Below are positions 47,809 through 58,696 of a stretch of 64,000 nucleotides of DNA, one piece after another. The position numbers and the translations under genes are program-made. Location: the NCBI GenBank assembly GCA_032622095.1, contig CP136069.1, forward strand, positions 41,640,194-41,704,193. The letters are read 5' to 3'. Each line of letters starts with the position of its first letter. Within the stretch, counting starts at the first letter, position 1. Under the pieces are notes generated by a model that was not told the origin of the DNA, ran no database searches, and saw only the letters and a list, made by a program, of their open reading frames with translations. This DNA comes from Siphonodentalium dalli. Taxonomy: Eukaryota > Mollusca > Scaphopoda > Gadilida > Siphonodentaliidae.

Positions 47809-48419
47809 GGGGAAGGGGGTATGCAGTTTCAAATTCTAAGTGTAGCCCCAGTGGAGATAATGTAGCCACATTTCTGGAAGGCTATTAGTCTGTTAATGCA
47901 TCTATTACTCAGCTAATAATATAATTCACTGGTCAGTGCTTTATCACTGACATTCCTAATTCCTGTACTTGTCAGTTCAATAAGAGAAGATCTTTATCAT
48001 GTCATCTTATGGAATATACCATACTACAAACAATCTATACATTCCTGATTATCCCAAGTTAGTCCAGGCACTGCTGGGGGTAGGAGTCACACACCAGGGG
48101 AGTTTATTCTTCTATAATTATCTTTATCTTATAGGGATGAGGGGGGGGGGTGCTGTTGGAAAGGATGGACACCCCCAACTGAGACGCTCTAGCCACATAC
48201 TGGTATCTATCAGTCTGGAATGCTTTTAATCTTATAATGCATCTATTTACTCCAGTACAATGGTCCATGCTTAAAATTACTGGCAGTCCTGATGAACATA
48301 ATTCCTCTACCTGTCACTTCAATAACCAAAGATGTTCATCATATCATGGTACAGAGTATGCTATGCATCAAGCATGTGTATAACTTCTTGATTTCTCCCA
48401 TGTTGTTTTCAATCATGCA

Positions 48420-48570
48420 TACAGTGTGTCTGAATATTTGCAGAAGGAGGTCCCCAGAGGGTGAATTTATTGACACTATCCCACACAGCAGTCTGGTGTC
48501 ACCAAATTCACTCTCTGGGAACCTCATTCTGCTTTAGCTTAGGCCTCAACTACTATGGGAGACATAGGAT
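48420..48570. mobile_element. Compound palindromic element C, short form
   Basis: GGAGGTCCCCAGAGGGTGAA and the inverted TTCACTCTCTGGGAACCTCA, followed by GCCTCAACTACTATGGGAGA. Confidence 0.55.
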
Positions 48571-48798
48571 CAGATTCTTCATCGTGTCATTTTACAGAAT
48601 ATGTCTTACTTCATTGTATAAACTCCTGATTTATCCCATGTTTAAGTCTAGGAGTTGTTGGGGGGGGGGGGGGGGGGGTAAGAGTCACACATCAGGGGAA
48701 ATTGTGCCACTATAGATTTCTTATGTCGAGGGGGGTGCAGTTGGAAATGGAAATTCTCAGTTGACACCCCCAAATGGAGACCATGTGCCATGTGGGTT

Positions 48799-49138
48799 TT
48801 AACCATTTTATGATGGGAGCTGTCCCGTGCAGCATTAAATATCCGGTGCCAATGTATTCTCTTATATATGTGAGTCTCTGATAAGAGAATGCACTGGATT
48901 ACAAGATCAAGGTAAATATTGTTAGGCCAATGTATTTTCTTCTAAATATATATAAGGCTCCTTATGGGAGACTCAAATATATAAGAGAATTCACTGGCTT
49001 ACAAGATCAAGGTAAATATTGTTAGGCCAATGCAATCTCTTAAATGTATATATGCAAGGCTCCCTCTCATATATAAGAGAATGCATTGGCACAGGGTTGT
49101 CACAAAATTTCAGGAAGCTCCAGTCATGGAAGGGTTAA
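48799..49138. mobile_element. TTAA-bounded foldback A2, extended
   Basis: TTAA at both ends. Three core-derived modules instead of two, with ACAAGATCAAGGTAAATATT repeated (48901, 49001), indicating internal duplication. Confidence 0.7.
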
Positions 49139-49785
49139 TCTGATAATGCATCTATTACTCAGCTAATAATCACTGCCCACTAGTCAGTCCAATATTACCG
49201 GTACTGCGGTTCCTCATTCCTGCCCACTAGTCAGTCCAATATCACTGAGGTTCCTCATTACTGTATCTGTCAGTTCAATAACATATCATTCATCATGCCA
49301 TTCTACAGAATATGCCATACTTCAAACACTTATTAAATAAACTCCTTATTTCTGCCATGTTGATTCAGTGCATAGCTACTCTCACCTGGGGGCCTCATGT
49401 GCAAGTTATTTTGTCAGAGTTAGCAGTAAATTATCCACATTAGTTGGGTGGTCTAAGTTGATATTGACTTCTAAGCTACTTTACACATAGCTGCATGGTG
49501 TGGTCAGTTAGTGCTAGCACTGGAAGGTTGGTAGTTTGTAGTAAATTAAATCTAGTTGGTTTACATGTTTGAAACTATACCCTCATTCCTGGCATCTCGC
49601 CTGCATGCATTGCCCAATGAAGGCACTTAAAAAAAATATGGTTCAATTTTAAAACTGTGGAATTTTCTGCTATAATATACTTGTGGTCAGAATCCATCAC
49701 TTTAAAGTTGATTCATATTTGTGCCCAATACTGAAAAGTTTCCTTTCCTCCATTACATTTCATTTCATGTTTGTGATCTATGGTA

Positions 49786-49938
49786 TACAGTAATGGCCTA
49801 AAATAATCGATTCCTTAATAACAGGAGAATTATGGGTAACTTTTCAGGATTTAGTCGGAAAATATGGCTTGTTGCCATTCATCGGAAAGCCATAATTCTC
49901 CTGTCGTTAAGGAGTCGATTATTTAGAGCATTACTGTA
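49786..49938. mobile_element. Element B, shortened
   Basis: TACAGTAATGGCCTAAAATA to TTTAGAGCATTACTGTA. Part of the right arm is deleted, joining CATCGGAAAG to CCATAATTCTCC. Confidence 0.7.
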
Positions 49939-50099
49939 CAAACACATTTTTGATAATGCTTTTATTTTATAGTCCCGGTTAATTTCATGGTTGAGGGGAA
50001 CGTTATTTACATTGTGTGACATCAACGGGATGCATATGGAGCATGTGTGACATACAGATTTATAAATATGGCACAGGAAGAACACTGTACATGTAATTC

Positions 50100-50213
50100 C
50101 ACAGGCCCCTGGGGAAAATTACTAAAATACCAATATAGACTATACCAGTGCATGTACACTGGTATACATGTAGGCTATATTGGTGTTTTAGTAATTTTCC
50201 CCAGGGGCCTGTG
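50100..50213. mobile_element. Palindromic MITE, hAT-like
   Basis: Inverted arms of about 40 bp beginning CACAGGCCCCTGGGGAAAAT, with few mismatches. The flanks TGTAATTC and TTTAATTC match at 7 of 8 positions, consistent with an 8-bp target duplication. Confidence 0.6.
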
Positions 50214-50820
50214 TTTAATTCCAGAAACAAGCGGGTAATAAAAATGGTTGTTTACATACGTAATTTTTGTATCTTCCAGTTCATGATTTTCATGATATTC
50301 TAGTTACATCAGTAAATTCTGTACGCATGGTCATTCTGTAGAATGTACCATACTTCAAGCACTCTGTATACATTCCCTCTCACCTGAGGGCCTGATGTGT
50401 GCAGGATATTAAATATTAGAATTAGCAGTAAATTATCTACATTAGTCCGGTGGTCTTGGTTGATAATGACTTCTAAGCTACATGTACCATACTTTACACA
50501 TAACCAACTGGTGTGGTCATTTAGTGCCAGCAGGTTGGTAGGTAATTGAACCTATATTAGTTTACATGTTTGATGATAACCGCACTCATCCCTGGCATAT
50601 GGCCTGCATGCATTGCAGAATCAAAGACACTTTAAAAATCAGGGCAAATTCAGGTACAGAACCAGATATTATGCAAATATCTCTCTCAAAAGAAATACCT
50701 GTTAATTTGACTGAGAACAGATAGATGTATAGGAAAAGCTGCCTCTTTGACGTTGTTGCAAAACATAGGCTTATGCTGACACCAAGGTTTTTGCCTGCAT
50801 CATCTGTTTGAATGAACTTT

Positions 50821-51060
50821 TTAACCCTTCCATGATAGGAGCTTCCTGAAATTTTGTGACAACCATGTGCCAATGCATTCTCTTATATATGAGAGTCACC
50901 CATAGGGAACCTCGCATATATGAGAATATATGGGCCCAATAATATTTACCCTGACCTTGTATAAAGCCAGTGCATTCTCTTATATATATGAGGCTCCCTA
51001 TGGGAGACTTGCACTGGCACAGGATCTTTAATGTTGTACCAGCACAGCCATATAAGGCAA
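50821..51060. mobile_element. Foldback A2, right end lost
   Basis: TTAACCCTTCCATGATAGGA start and core modules, but no right TTAA terminus. The left flank (50750-50820) matches the right flank of the A2 copy at 63450-63725 in inverted orientation. Confidence 0.6.
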
Positions 51061-51112
51061 GTAACGTGGTAAAAAAAATTATGGTATGCATTTTTGAACC
51101 AGGACTGCCCCA

Positions 51113-51347
51113 TTAACCCTTTCTTTACTGAATGGATTCTCCCATTTAGTAATAAAAGTATACATTGGAACGTTATATTACTCATTTTGATGGGTGTTCA
51201 GGAAAAAAAGGAACAAATGACAGACAGTAGGAAAGATAACTTTAATGCAGAAGGATTTATATTAATTTGTGGGAAATGTTCAGATAATAAGTTCTACAAA
51301 TGCAAATTATTTATCAATGTGAGTATTTAGTAAAATGAAAAGGTTAA
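51113..51347. mobile_element. TTAA-bounded element K
   Basis: TTAACCCTTTCTTTACTGAA at the left and TTTAGTAAAATGAAAAGGTT then AA at the right are imperfect inverted repeats. The interior is unique. It shares its right TTAA with the next element. Confidence 0.5.
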
Positions 51348-51743
51348 CCCTTTACCCAACAGAACGGCCCTGTGCCAATGCATTCTCTTATATATGCGAG
51401 TCTACCATAGGTCGCCTCGCATATATAAGAGAATGCATTGGCTTAACACATTACAAATTATGAAATTGTTAAAGAATGTAAGAAAAAACGGTAAAAAGTG
51501 TTAAAAAAAGATTTTTTTCAGGCCAATGCATTCTCTTATATATGCGAGGCGACCTATGGTCGACTCACATATATAAGAGAATGCAATGGCACAGGGAATA
51601 ACTGTAACTATCACAATGTGGTCAAGGAGCCGGTTCCAATGATATCCATATTTGTATGGTTCTATTGAGACAGACCGAAGATATTTTAGGCTGTTGAAGC
51701 TTTATTTGGCCGGTTTTGGCCGGTTTGTTGGGTAAAGGGTTAA
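51344..51743. mobile_element. TTAA-bounded foldback A1
   Basis: Full-length A1 with both terminal repeats and two core palindromes. Shares TTAA with K on the left and A2 on the right. Confidence 0.8.
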
Positions 51744-51993
51744 CCCTTCCATGACTGGAGCTTCCTGAAATTTTGCGAAAACCATGTGCCAATGCATTCG
51801 CTTATATATGCGAGTCTCCCATAAGCAACCTCGCATATATAAGAGAATGCATTGGCCTAACAATATTTACCTTGACCTTGTAAGCCAGTGCATTCTCTTG
51901 TATATGCTAGGCTCCTTATGGATATATAAGAGAATGCACTGGCACAGGATCCTTAATTCTTCACCAGTGCAGCTCCCGCCATGAAAGAGTTAA
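51740..51993. mobile_element. TTAA-bounded foldback A2
   Basis: Begins TTAACCCTTCCATGACTGGA and ends GCCATGAAAGAGTTAA. Two core modules; the second is damaged. Confidence 0.75.
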
Positions 51994-53861
51994 AAGTATA
52001 TTACATGTAATAATGAGCTTCAAATATTCAGATATACTCCTAGACTGATATAACCAAAAAATTTGATTAATGCATTTTTTATTTTCAAAAGTTATTTGAA
52101 TATTTCATCAGAACATTGTTACAATCTGTGCAGTAGTAGCTGTCACTCCAGTAAGAAAAGACTGTTATTTCACACTCCACATGTACTAAGAATGAACAAA
52201 CAGTCTGATTTATATGCTATACATAAGCTGAGGTTATTCTAGAAGTCTATTAACATCAAAATAATGAAACTGTTATTCACCCCATACATCACCGTCTCTT
52301 AAAAGTCAAAATAATTATAGTTCATAAGAATGTGTCTGTGTTCATAAGAATGTGTCTGTGTTCATAAGAATGTGTCTGTGTTCGCCCCAACACCATGCAG
52401 CAGCAGTTTAAATCTTGGCTCAGATGTAGAGAATAATTTCTAGCTTGGTGGAAACACTCAGTAAATTTTTGCATTCGAAGTCAATTACACCAAACAATAG
52501 AGACAGGGTGCTTTATATAAATCACGGATGCAATCCGTCTGGCCTGGATATTACAGAGCATTAGGTTTATATAATGGAAAGTGTGTGGTGGGAATCTTTG
52601 GTAAAATGGTCGACATTCTTAAATCAGCATGCTTATGTTGGATATATAGAGAGGTAACAATGTAAAGGGAGGTGAAAAATGTATAAAACAAAGTGCGGTA
52701 TCATGATGGTACACTCCACCACCCACCCAGTAATACCGGTTTGTGATCTAATGATCAAAATGAACGGTAGCCTTCGGCCAAAATAAAAAACTTCTCTGTT
52801 TCCGATAACATTGCGAAATTTTCCAGGCAGGCAGGGATTTAAAATTATTATTTAAAAAAAAAAAAAACCTTTCAGCTGTAAGCGATATAATAGCGTAGTT
52901 ACGGTCCCATGGAATATGGTAGATCCATGTGTATGGAAACTGAGGCCATGCATTGAATAAAAACATATTGTCCCTGAATTTATTCACTGTGCAGTAAGAT
53001 CTCTACGAACATTGAGCTTAATAACCAACTTATTTTTGCTTCTGGGAAAAACGTAAATATTCACATTGACACTGTAACAGGTAACTATAGACTAGCTTTT
53101 TGGAGGAAATTGAAAAAAAAATTGAGGCAGGCAAGAAAATCTCAGCCAGGCAGGGTATCGGAAACAAAGATATATATTTTTTGGGCCTTATTCATGAATT
53201 TCAGGGAGATGTTGGTTTTAATATGCAGAGGAGGATTTCATGGAGGTGCAAAAATATCTTGAGGAGGCTCCTCCCAATAGTTCATTTGAAATTTGGGAAA
53301 GTGCGAAGCAGATATACACAGTCATAAGCCCTTCAGCATGATCAAAGCTGGTACGATTCCCAAAAAGCTCTGACTTGCAAAGCAAACCATGCAAAAGTTG
53401 GGAGGGGGGTAATCTGATTCATGTACCTGTGTAAATTTGTTTGTTTGCTGTCTCCCAGTGAAATTAACTCTCTCTCTGCAGTCTTTTGACCACCTCGAAT
53501 CATAGTAATATGGGGGGCGGGTTTGTAGTTAAAGACATAATATGTTCGTGTGTAACTGATAAGTTAAGTATTCAGACGCTATGCCAACTGGAGGAATGTC
53601 AAATTCTACTAACATCTCCGAAAATCTCAAGCAAATCGACCATACCACTCCATAGAATACAACATCTGAACAATGCTTAATTGTAAATATTTGCTTCTCG
53701 ATTTGGGACGCAACTATCGGTGATAAACGAAAACTATTTCGCCATCGAGAGTCACTGCATTCAAATAATATATAAGAATGACGGTGTGTGCTGTCCATTT
53801 GGATATAAATTATATTTGTAAAAATAACAACTATGAGCAAGATTATTCTCTATTTCTATTT
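51994..53861. other. Intron 1, no gene recognised
   Basis: No convincing coding region. Contains the 3 x 20-bp repeat at 52321. Confidence 0.4.
52321..52380 (+). repeat. 3 x 20-bp tandem repeat
   Basis: Three identical copies of TTCATAAGAATGTGTCTGTG. Confidence 0.95.
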
Positions 53862-54381
53862 GATCACCGGATTGTTTGATCACCCTACCGGATTGTTTGA
53901 TCACCCTACCGGATTGTTTGATCACCCTACCGGATTGTTTGATCACCCTACCGGATTGTTTGATCACCCTACCGGATTGTTTGATCACCCTACCGGATTG
54001 TTTGATCACCCTACCGGATTGTTTGATCACCCTACCGGATTGTTTGATCACCCTACCGGATTGTTTGATCACCCTACCGGATTGTTTGATCACCCTACCG
54101 GATTGTTTGATCACCCTACCGGATTGTTTGATCACCCTACCGGATTGTTTGATCACCCTACCGGATTGTTTGATCACCCCACCGGATTGTTTGATCACCC
54201 TACCGGATTGTTTGATCACCCTACCGGATTGTTTGATCACCCTACCGGATTGTTTGATCACCCTACCGGATTGTTTGATCACCCTACCGGATTGTTTGAT
54301 CACCCTACCGGATTGTTTGATCACCCTACCGGATTGTTTGATCACCCTACCGGATTGTTTGATCACCCTACCGGATTGTTT
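53862..54381 (+). repeat. 21-bp minisatellite, about 25 copies
   Basis: CCGGATTGTTT occurs 25 times from 53867 to 54371 at exact 21-bp spacing, with unit CCGGATTGTTTGATCACCCTA. Only one internal substitution is obvious (T to C near 54180). Because 21 is divisible by three and no stop occurs, frames stay open on both strands (heptapeptide TGLFDHP on the plus strand), but no surrounding gene structure supports translation. Confidence 0.97.
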
Positions 54382-54489
54382 CGCATCTCTTTAATAGGAT
54401 CTCTTATCAGTATGTGGATGATTCAGCGATATCAAAGCTGTTTCAATTTCAGATGATTTTTTTCAATCCAGGCAAAAGGGTAACCATAA

Positions 54490-54895
54490 TTAACCCTTTA
54501 CCCAACAAACCGGCCAAAACCGGCCAAATAAAGCTTCAACAGCCTAAAATATCTTCGGTCTGTCTCAATAAAACCATACAAATATGGATATCATTGGAAC
54601 CGGCTCATTGACCACATTGTGATGGTTATAGTTATACCCTGTGCCAATGCATTCTCTTATATATGCGAGTCGACCATAGGTCGCCTCGCATATATAAGAG
54701 AATGCATTGGCCTAAAAAAACCCTTTTTTTAACACTTTTTACCATTTTTTCTTACATTCTTTAACAATTTTATAATTTGTAATGTGTTAAGCCAATGCAT
54801 TCTCTTATACCGGTATATGCGAGGCGACCTATGGTCGACTCGCATATATAAGAGAATGCATTGGCACAGGGCCGTTCTGTTGGGTAAAGGGTTAA
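54490..54895. mobile_element. TTAA-bounded foldback A1
   Basis: In opposite orientation to the 34352 copy: the GGCCGGTTT end is at the left and the AACGGCCC end at the right. Complete, with a CCGG insertion in one core (54811). Confidence 0.8.
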
Positions 54896-55054
54896 TGTCT
54901 GCGTATAAGTTTGTCAATGATTTCTGGGAGGCCATGGTTTCAATGGAGTGATTGATGGAGGTTCAAAAAATATTATGATTATATTGGATTACAGTCTTCT
55001 GTTCCTCCAGGGAAGGCATCTCCCAGTATCTCATTTGGGAAAGTGCCAAGATTT

Positions 55055-55276
55055 TTAACTCTTTCTTGATGGGAGCTGCGCTGATGCAGCATTAAAGATC
55101 CTGTGCCAGTGCATTCACTTATATGTATACATGCGAGTCTCCCATAGGGAGCCTCACATATATAAGAGAATGCACTGGCTTACAATGTCAAGGTTAGGCC
55201 AATGCATATATAAGAGTATGCATTAGCACAGGGTTTTCGCAAAATTTTCAGGAAGCTCCCATCATGAAAGTGTTAA
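55055..55276. mobile_element. TTAA-bounded foldback A2
   Basis: TTAACTCTTTCTTGATGGGA to TCATGAAAGTGTTAA. The second core is partly deleted. Confidence 0.7.
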
Positions 55277-55521
55277 CCAACCATAAGCCCTCCAGTAATA
55301 GCGAATGTGTTATGATTCCCAATATAAGCACTGATTTGCAACCCATGCAAAGGGGTATTGTGGGGGGGGGGGGGGGGGTTAAACCTGATTCTTGCATTTG
55401 GGCAAATCTGTCATTTTCTTTCCGGGGTCCCTATGAAATGAAACCTTTGTGCAGTCTTCCTCCCACCTTGAACCTTGGTTATAAAGGGTGGGAGTGGGAG
55501 AGTTAATGGGATTCAAGTCAT
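55277..55521. other. Intron 1, poly-G tract
   Basis: 17 consecutive G at 55362-55378; no gene. Confidence 0.6.
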
Positions 55522-55758
55522 TTAACTCTTTCATGATGGGAGCTGCACTGGTGCAGCATTAAAGATCCTGTGCCAGTGCATTCTCTTATATATGCGAGTC
55601 TCCCATAGGGAGCCTTACATATATAAGAGAATACACTGGCTTACAAGGTCAAGGTAAATATTGTTAGGCCAATGCATTCTCTTTCTGGTATATATGCGAG
55701 GCTCTGTTGCACAGGGTTTTCGCAAAATTTCAGGAGACTCCAGTCCTGGAAGAGTTAA
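55522..55758. mobile_element. TTAA-bounded foldback A2
   Basis: TTAACTCTTTCATGATGGGA to CCAGTCCTGGAAGAGTTAA. The right core is truncated. Confidence 0.7.
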
Positions 55759-56519
55759 CTCATATCAATATGTGGAATGTTTTATGTTTGGGCTTTATGT
55801 GACCATAGTGCTGGTGCCTGGTGTATTCTACAGTATGTCTGACACCATATATAAACCAGATGGATTTTTTTTTCTGCAAAGGTTCAACAGACATTCACTA
55901 GCATGACTAAATTCATTTGTCTTTCTTAATTTTCTGTGGAGTAATTCATTTTTATGAGCTCTATAAATTACAGGCCCACAAAGCCAGCTCAAACAGAAAA
56001 GTAATTATTCATTACCCAACATATCATCAAAATCATTGAAATTGTCTGTATGGCTCTGGAAATGACAAAGTAGATTAATGTCATTGTGTCACAGAATTAT
56101 ACTTCTAAAGAGTTCCATGTAATTTGCGTATTAATGATAGACTAGGGAAATCTAAAACCTGACTAATTTCATCATAAAGCCTGGCAAATTTATGATGAAC
56201 TCTTCACACAATCCTGGCATTTGTACTGTCCAGTAAGTGGCTTTGGTAGATTTAGATGCTGGCAGACTAATTCCAATTCCATGTTTCTCTTGTTACACAA
56301 TTTATTACTACAAGAGAATTTGTATTAATATTCCAGAAAACAAAACATTTTACATGTATTTTAAGCAATCATCACCCGACCTGCACACCATTCACTGTGG
56401 CTCCACCTATTGAAACACAATGTTGGATAAGGATCCAGTAAAACTGTAAAGGAGAGGATATGTCCCTCCCCTTGGCTCTAATGCCATGTTCTAAAGCAGC
56501 AGCTCTGCTACTGCAGTGC
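55759..56519. other. Intron 1, nothing recognised
   Basis: No feature supported. Confidence 0.4.
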
Positions 56520-57095
56520 AAGCCTGCAAAGGTTCCCAGAGTGAATTTAGTGATGCTATCCCGCACAGCGGGCTAGCATCAACTCACCCTCTGGGGACCT
56601 CATTCTGTTTAGGCCTCATCTTCTGGGAAGAATCTATGGTCTCAAATTAACATTGTCTTAGTTAATTGTTCCCTTCTGGGAAGTTTCTATATCCCCTAAT
56701 TTGCAGAAGATAAAATGCATAATCAAGGTGACTAATTTGTGAACATCACCAACTTCAACTGGGGAAATTCAATCTGATCCTAGGTCTCCCATAGCAGTTG
56801 AGGCCTAAGCAGAATGAGGTCCCCAGAGGGTGAATTTGGTGATACATGTACTGCATGTAGCCCACTGTGCGGGATAGATTCACTAAATTCATCCTCTGGG
56901 GATCTCATTCTGCAAATGACAGACATACTATTTGCAGACTTGAAGATACTTCTCTGCTTGCATACAGTTATTGTCAACTGCAGGGTGAATTTGGTGATGC
57001 TAGCCCATCTTACGGGATTGCGTCACTAAATTCACCCTCTTGGGACCTTATTCTGCAAATGACAGACACACTATTTGCAGGCTTGCTACAGTTAT
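56520..57095. mobile_element. Cluster of compound element C copies
   Basis: Three palindromic C blocks in a row (56532-56615, 56805-56920, 56985-57060), each with AGAGTGAATTTAGTGATGCT-like sequence and an inverted CTCATTCTG end. The linkers are shared with 42177 and 44224. Confidence 0.6.
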
Positions 57096-57158
57096 ATCAT
57101 ACCACATGTATGTGGTATGATACCACATGTAATCTGGAAACTGTGACTTTGTTGTTTG

Positions 57159-57614
57159 CAGGGGTGCTGGAAGCAACCAATGGCAGGGGGTGGGGGGGGG
57201 GGGGGCAACATCAGTCAAAGGCATTGGTATAAATCCTGAAAAAACAAACTGTATTTATGTACTCTGTTTGTATTCACAAGGTTGTTACAGTAATGCCCTA
57301 AATAATCGACTACTTAACCACAGCAGAATTATGGGTAACTTTTCATGATTTAGTTGGAAATATGGCTTGTTGCCATTCATCGGAAAGATGAATGGCAACA
57401 AGCCATATTTCTGAAAAGTTACCCAGAATTCTGCTGTGGTTAAGGAGTCGATTATTTAGGGCATTACTGTAGAACAGATATATTTTCTCTCAAGACAATA
57501 TAACAATCTATTTTAGCTCAACTTAGCTCTTCTATGATATATTTATTACCATTCTATGAGTTATGAAAGGGCACTTTATGCACCCCCCCCCCCCCCCCCA
57601 CTCCAGCACCCCTG
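57159..57614. mobile_element. hAT-like element F with nested B
   Basis: Ends CAGGGGTGCTGGA and TCCAGCACCCCTG are inverted. The flanks GTTGTTTG (57151-57158) and GTTGTTAG (57615-57622) match at 7 of 8 positions. The interior has poly-G (57192-57205) and poly-C (57583-57599) tracts in mirror position, and a complete B element at 57286-57471. Confidence 0.7.
57286..57471. mobile_element. TA-bounded palindromic element B, nested in F
   Basis: TACAGTAATGCCCTAAATAA to TTTAGGGCATTACTGTA, with shortened centre. Inserted within the F element, so it is younger. Confidence 0.75.
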
Positions 57615-57669
57615 GTTGTTAGCTTAAAATTCTGTTAATATAAAATGTTGCTTGGTCTCTTCTTGGTTT

Positions 57670-57729
57670 AAAAATTTTAATACTGAGAAGACACTGATAT
57701 TATCAGTGTCTTCTCAGTATTCAAATTTT
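57670..57729. repeat. Near-perfect palindrome
   Basis: 21-bp arms (57679-57699 and 57701-57721, AATACTGAGAAGACACTGAT and complement) around a single central T, extending to about 29 bp with one mismatch. No TIR element recognised around it. Confidence 0.8.
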
Positions 57730-57845
57730 CACTTGTTGGTGATGTCTTGGTTGCCTACAATTCTCAAGAACATTAAAAGATTTGAATATATCCAATAGCA
57801 AAATAAGTACACGTAGTTGCTAGATTAATGAGTTGGAATTTCTTA

Positions 57846-57865
57846 GGGGGGGGGGGGGGGGGGGG
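57846..57865 (+). repeat. Poly-G tract, 20 bases
   Basis: Uninterrupted G run followed by CTTTTATG. Confidence 0.95.
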
Positions 57866-57987
57866 CTTTTATGCTGACGACCACCATGAACATCTAATTA
57901 TGGCTTTTTATGATGAGGTTAAAACTGATGTTTACCATCACTTTGTCTTTCTAGAAATCTGAATAAATAATAATAGCATTAACAAAT

Positions 57988-58218
57988 TTAATCCTTTCAT
58001 GACGGGAGCTGCAGCATTGAATATCCTGTGCCAGTGCATTCTCCTTTATATGTATGGGAGACTCGCATATATAAGAGAATGCACTGGTTTACAAATGCAT
58101 GATAAATACATGTATTGTTAGGCCTATGTATTCTCTTATATCTCTCGCATGTTTAAGAGAATGCATTGGCACAAGGATTTCACAAAATTTCAGGAAGCTC
58201 CAGTCATGGAAGGGTTAA
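57988..58218. mobile_element. TTAA-bounded foldback A2
   Basis: TTAATCCTTTCATGACGGGA to CAGTCATGGAAGGGTTAA. Both cores are shortened. Confidence 0.7.
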
Positions 58219-58696
58219 TCCTGTGCACCAGTACTTGACATTTGCTTGGCCTGGTAAAAATCATTTGTCAGTTTAATTTGTTTGTGAACAATTTCAGTTT
58301 AATAACTTCCATGAGTTATATCCCTACAAAGGCAATCTGCAGAGGAAACAAATCATTTATATCACCACCTATATTATCAAAGCCATTAAAATAGCTGTCT
58401 ATGGCTGCTGAACTGACAGACCCACTAACATTATTGGAAGCCATCCAAACTCAGTCAGAAATCCAGTGAAATGATCAAGACATTTCCTCAGGAGGAATTT
58501 TCATCACTCCTCATCATGAATGAATCTGTCTAAATCAGACTGCCAAATATACTAGTTCATCTAGGTCACCAAAGTTAGGCAATGCTAATAAAATGCAGCT
58601 ATTTTCTCACAATTATCTTTGGTGATTATTCATAGTTATCAAGGAGGTGATGTGAATACAAAGAGTTCATATTTCAAACATTGTTTCATAATTTAA
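58219..58696. other. Intron 1, nothing recognised
   Basis: No feature supported. Confidence 0.4.

Larger units (their letters stand above)
47840..50640. repeat. Diverged local segmental duplications in intron 1
   Basis: Related blocks occur at about 47890-48080, 48235-48370 and 49138-49340 (TAATGCATCTATTACTCAGC, CTGTCAGTTCAATAA, GAATATGCCATACTTCAA). A second block occurs at 49380-49640 and 50385-50640 (GCAGTAAATTATC...ATTAG, TTTACATGTTTGA, GCCTGCATGCATTGC). Transposon content differs between copies, so duplication preceded many insertions. Confidence 0.6.

Noticed and set aside
53761-54456. Repeat proteins of about 200 residues on both strands
   Set aside because: Produced by the 21-bp minisatellite; both strands are equally open and the flanks have no coding character.
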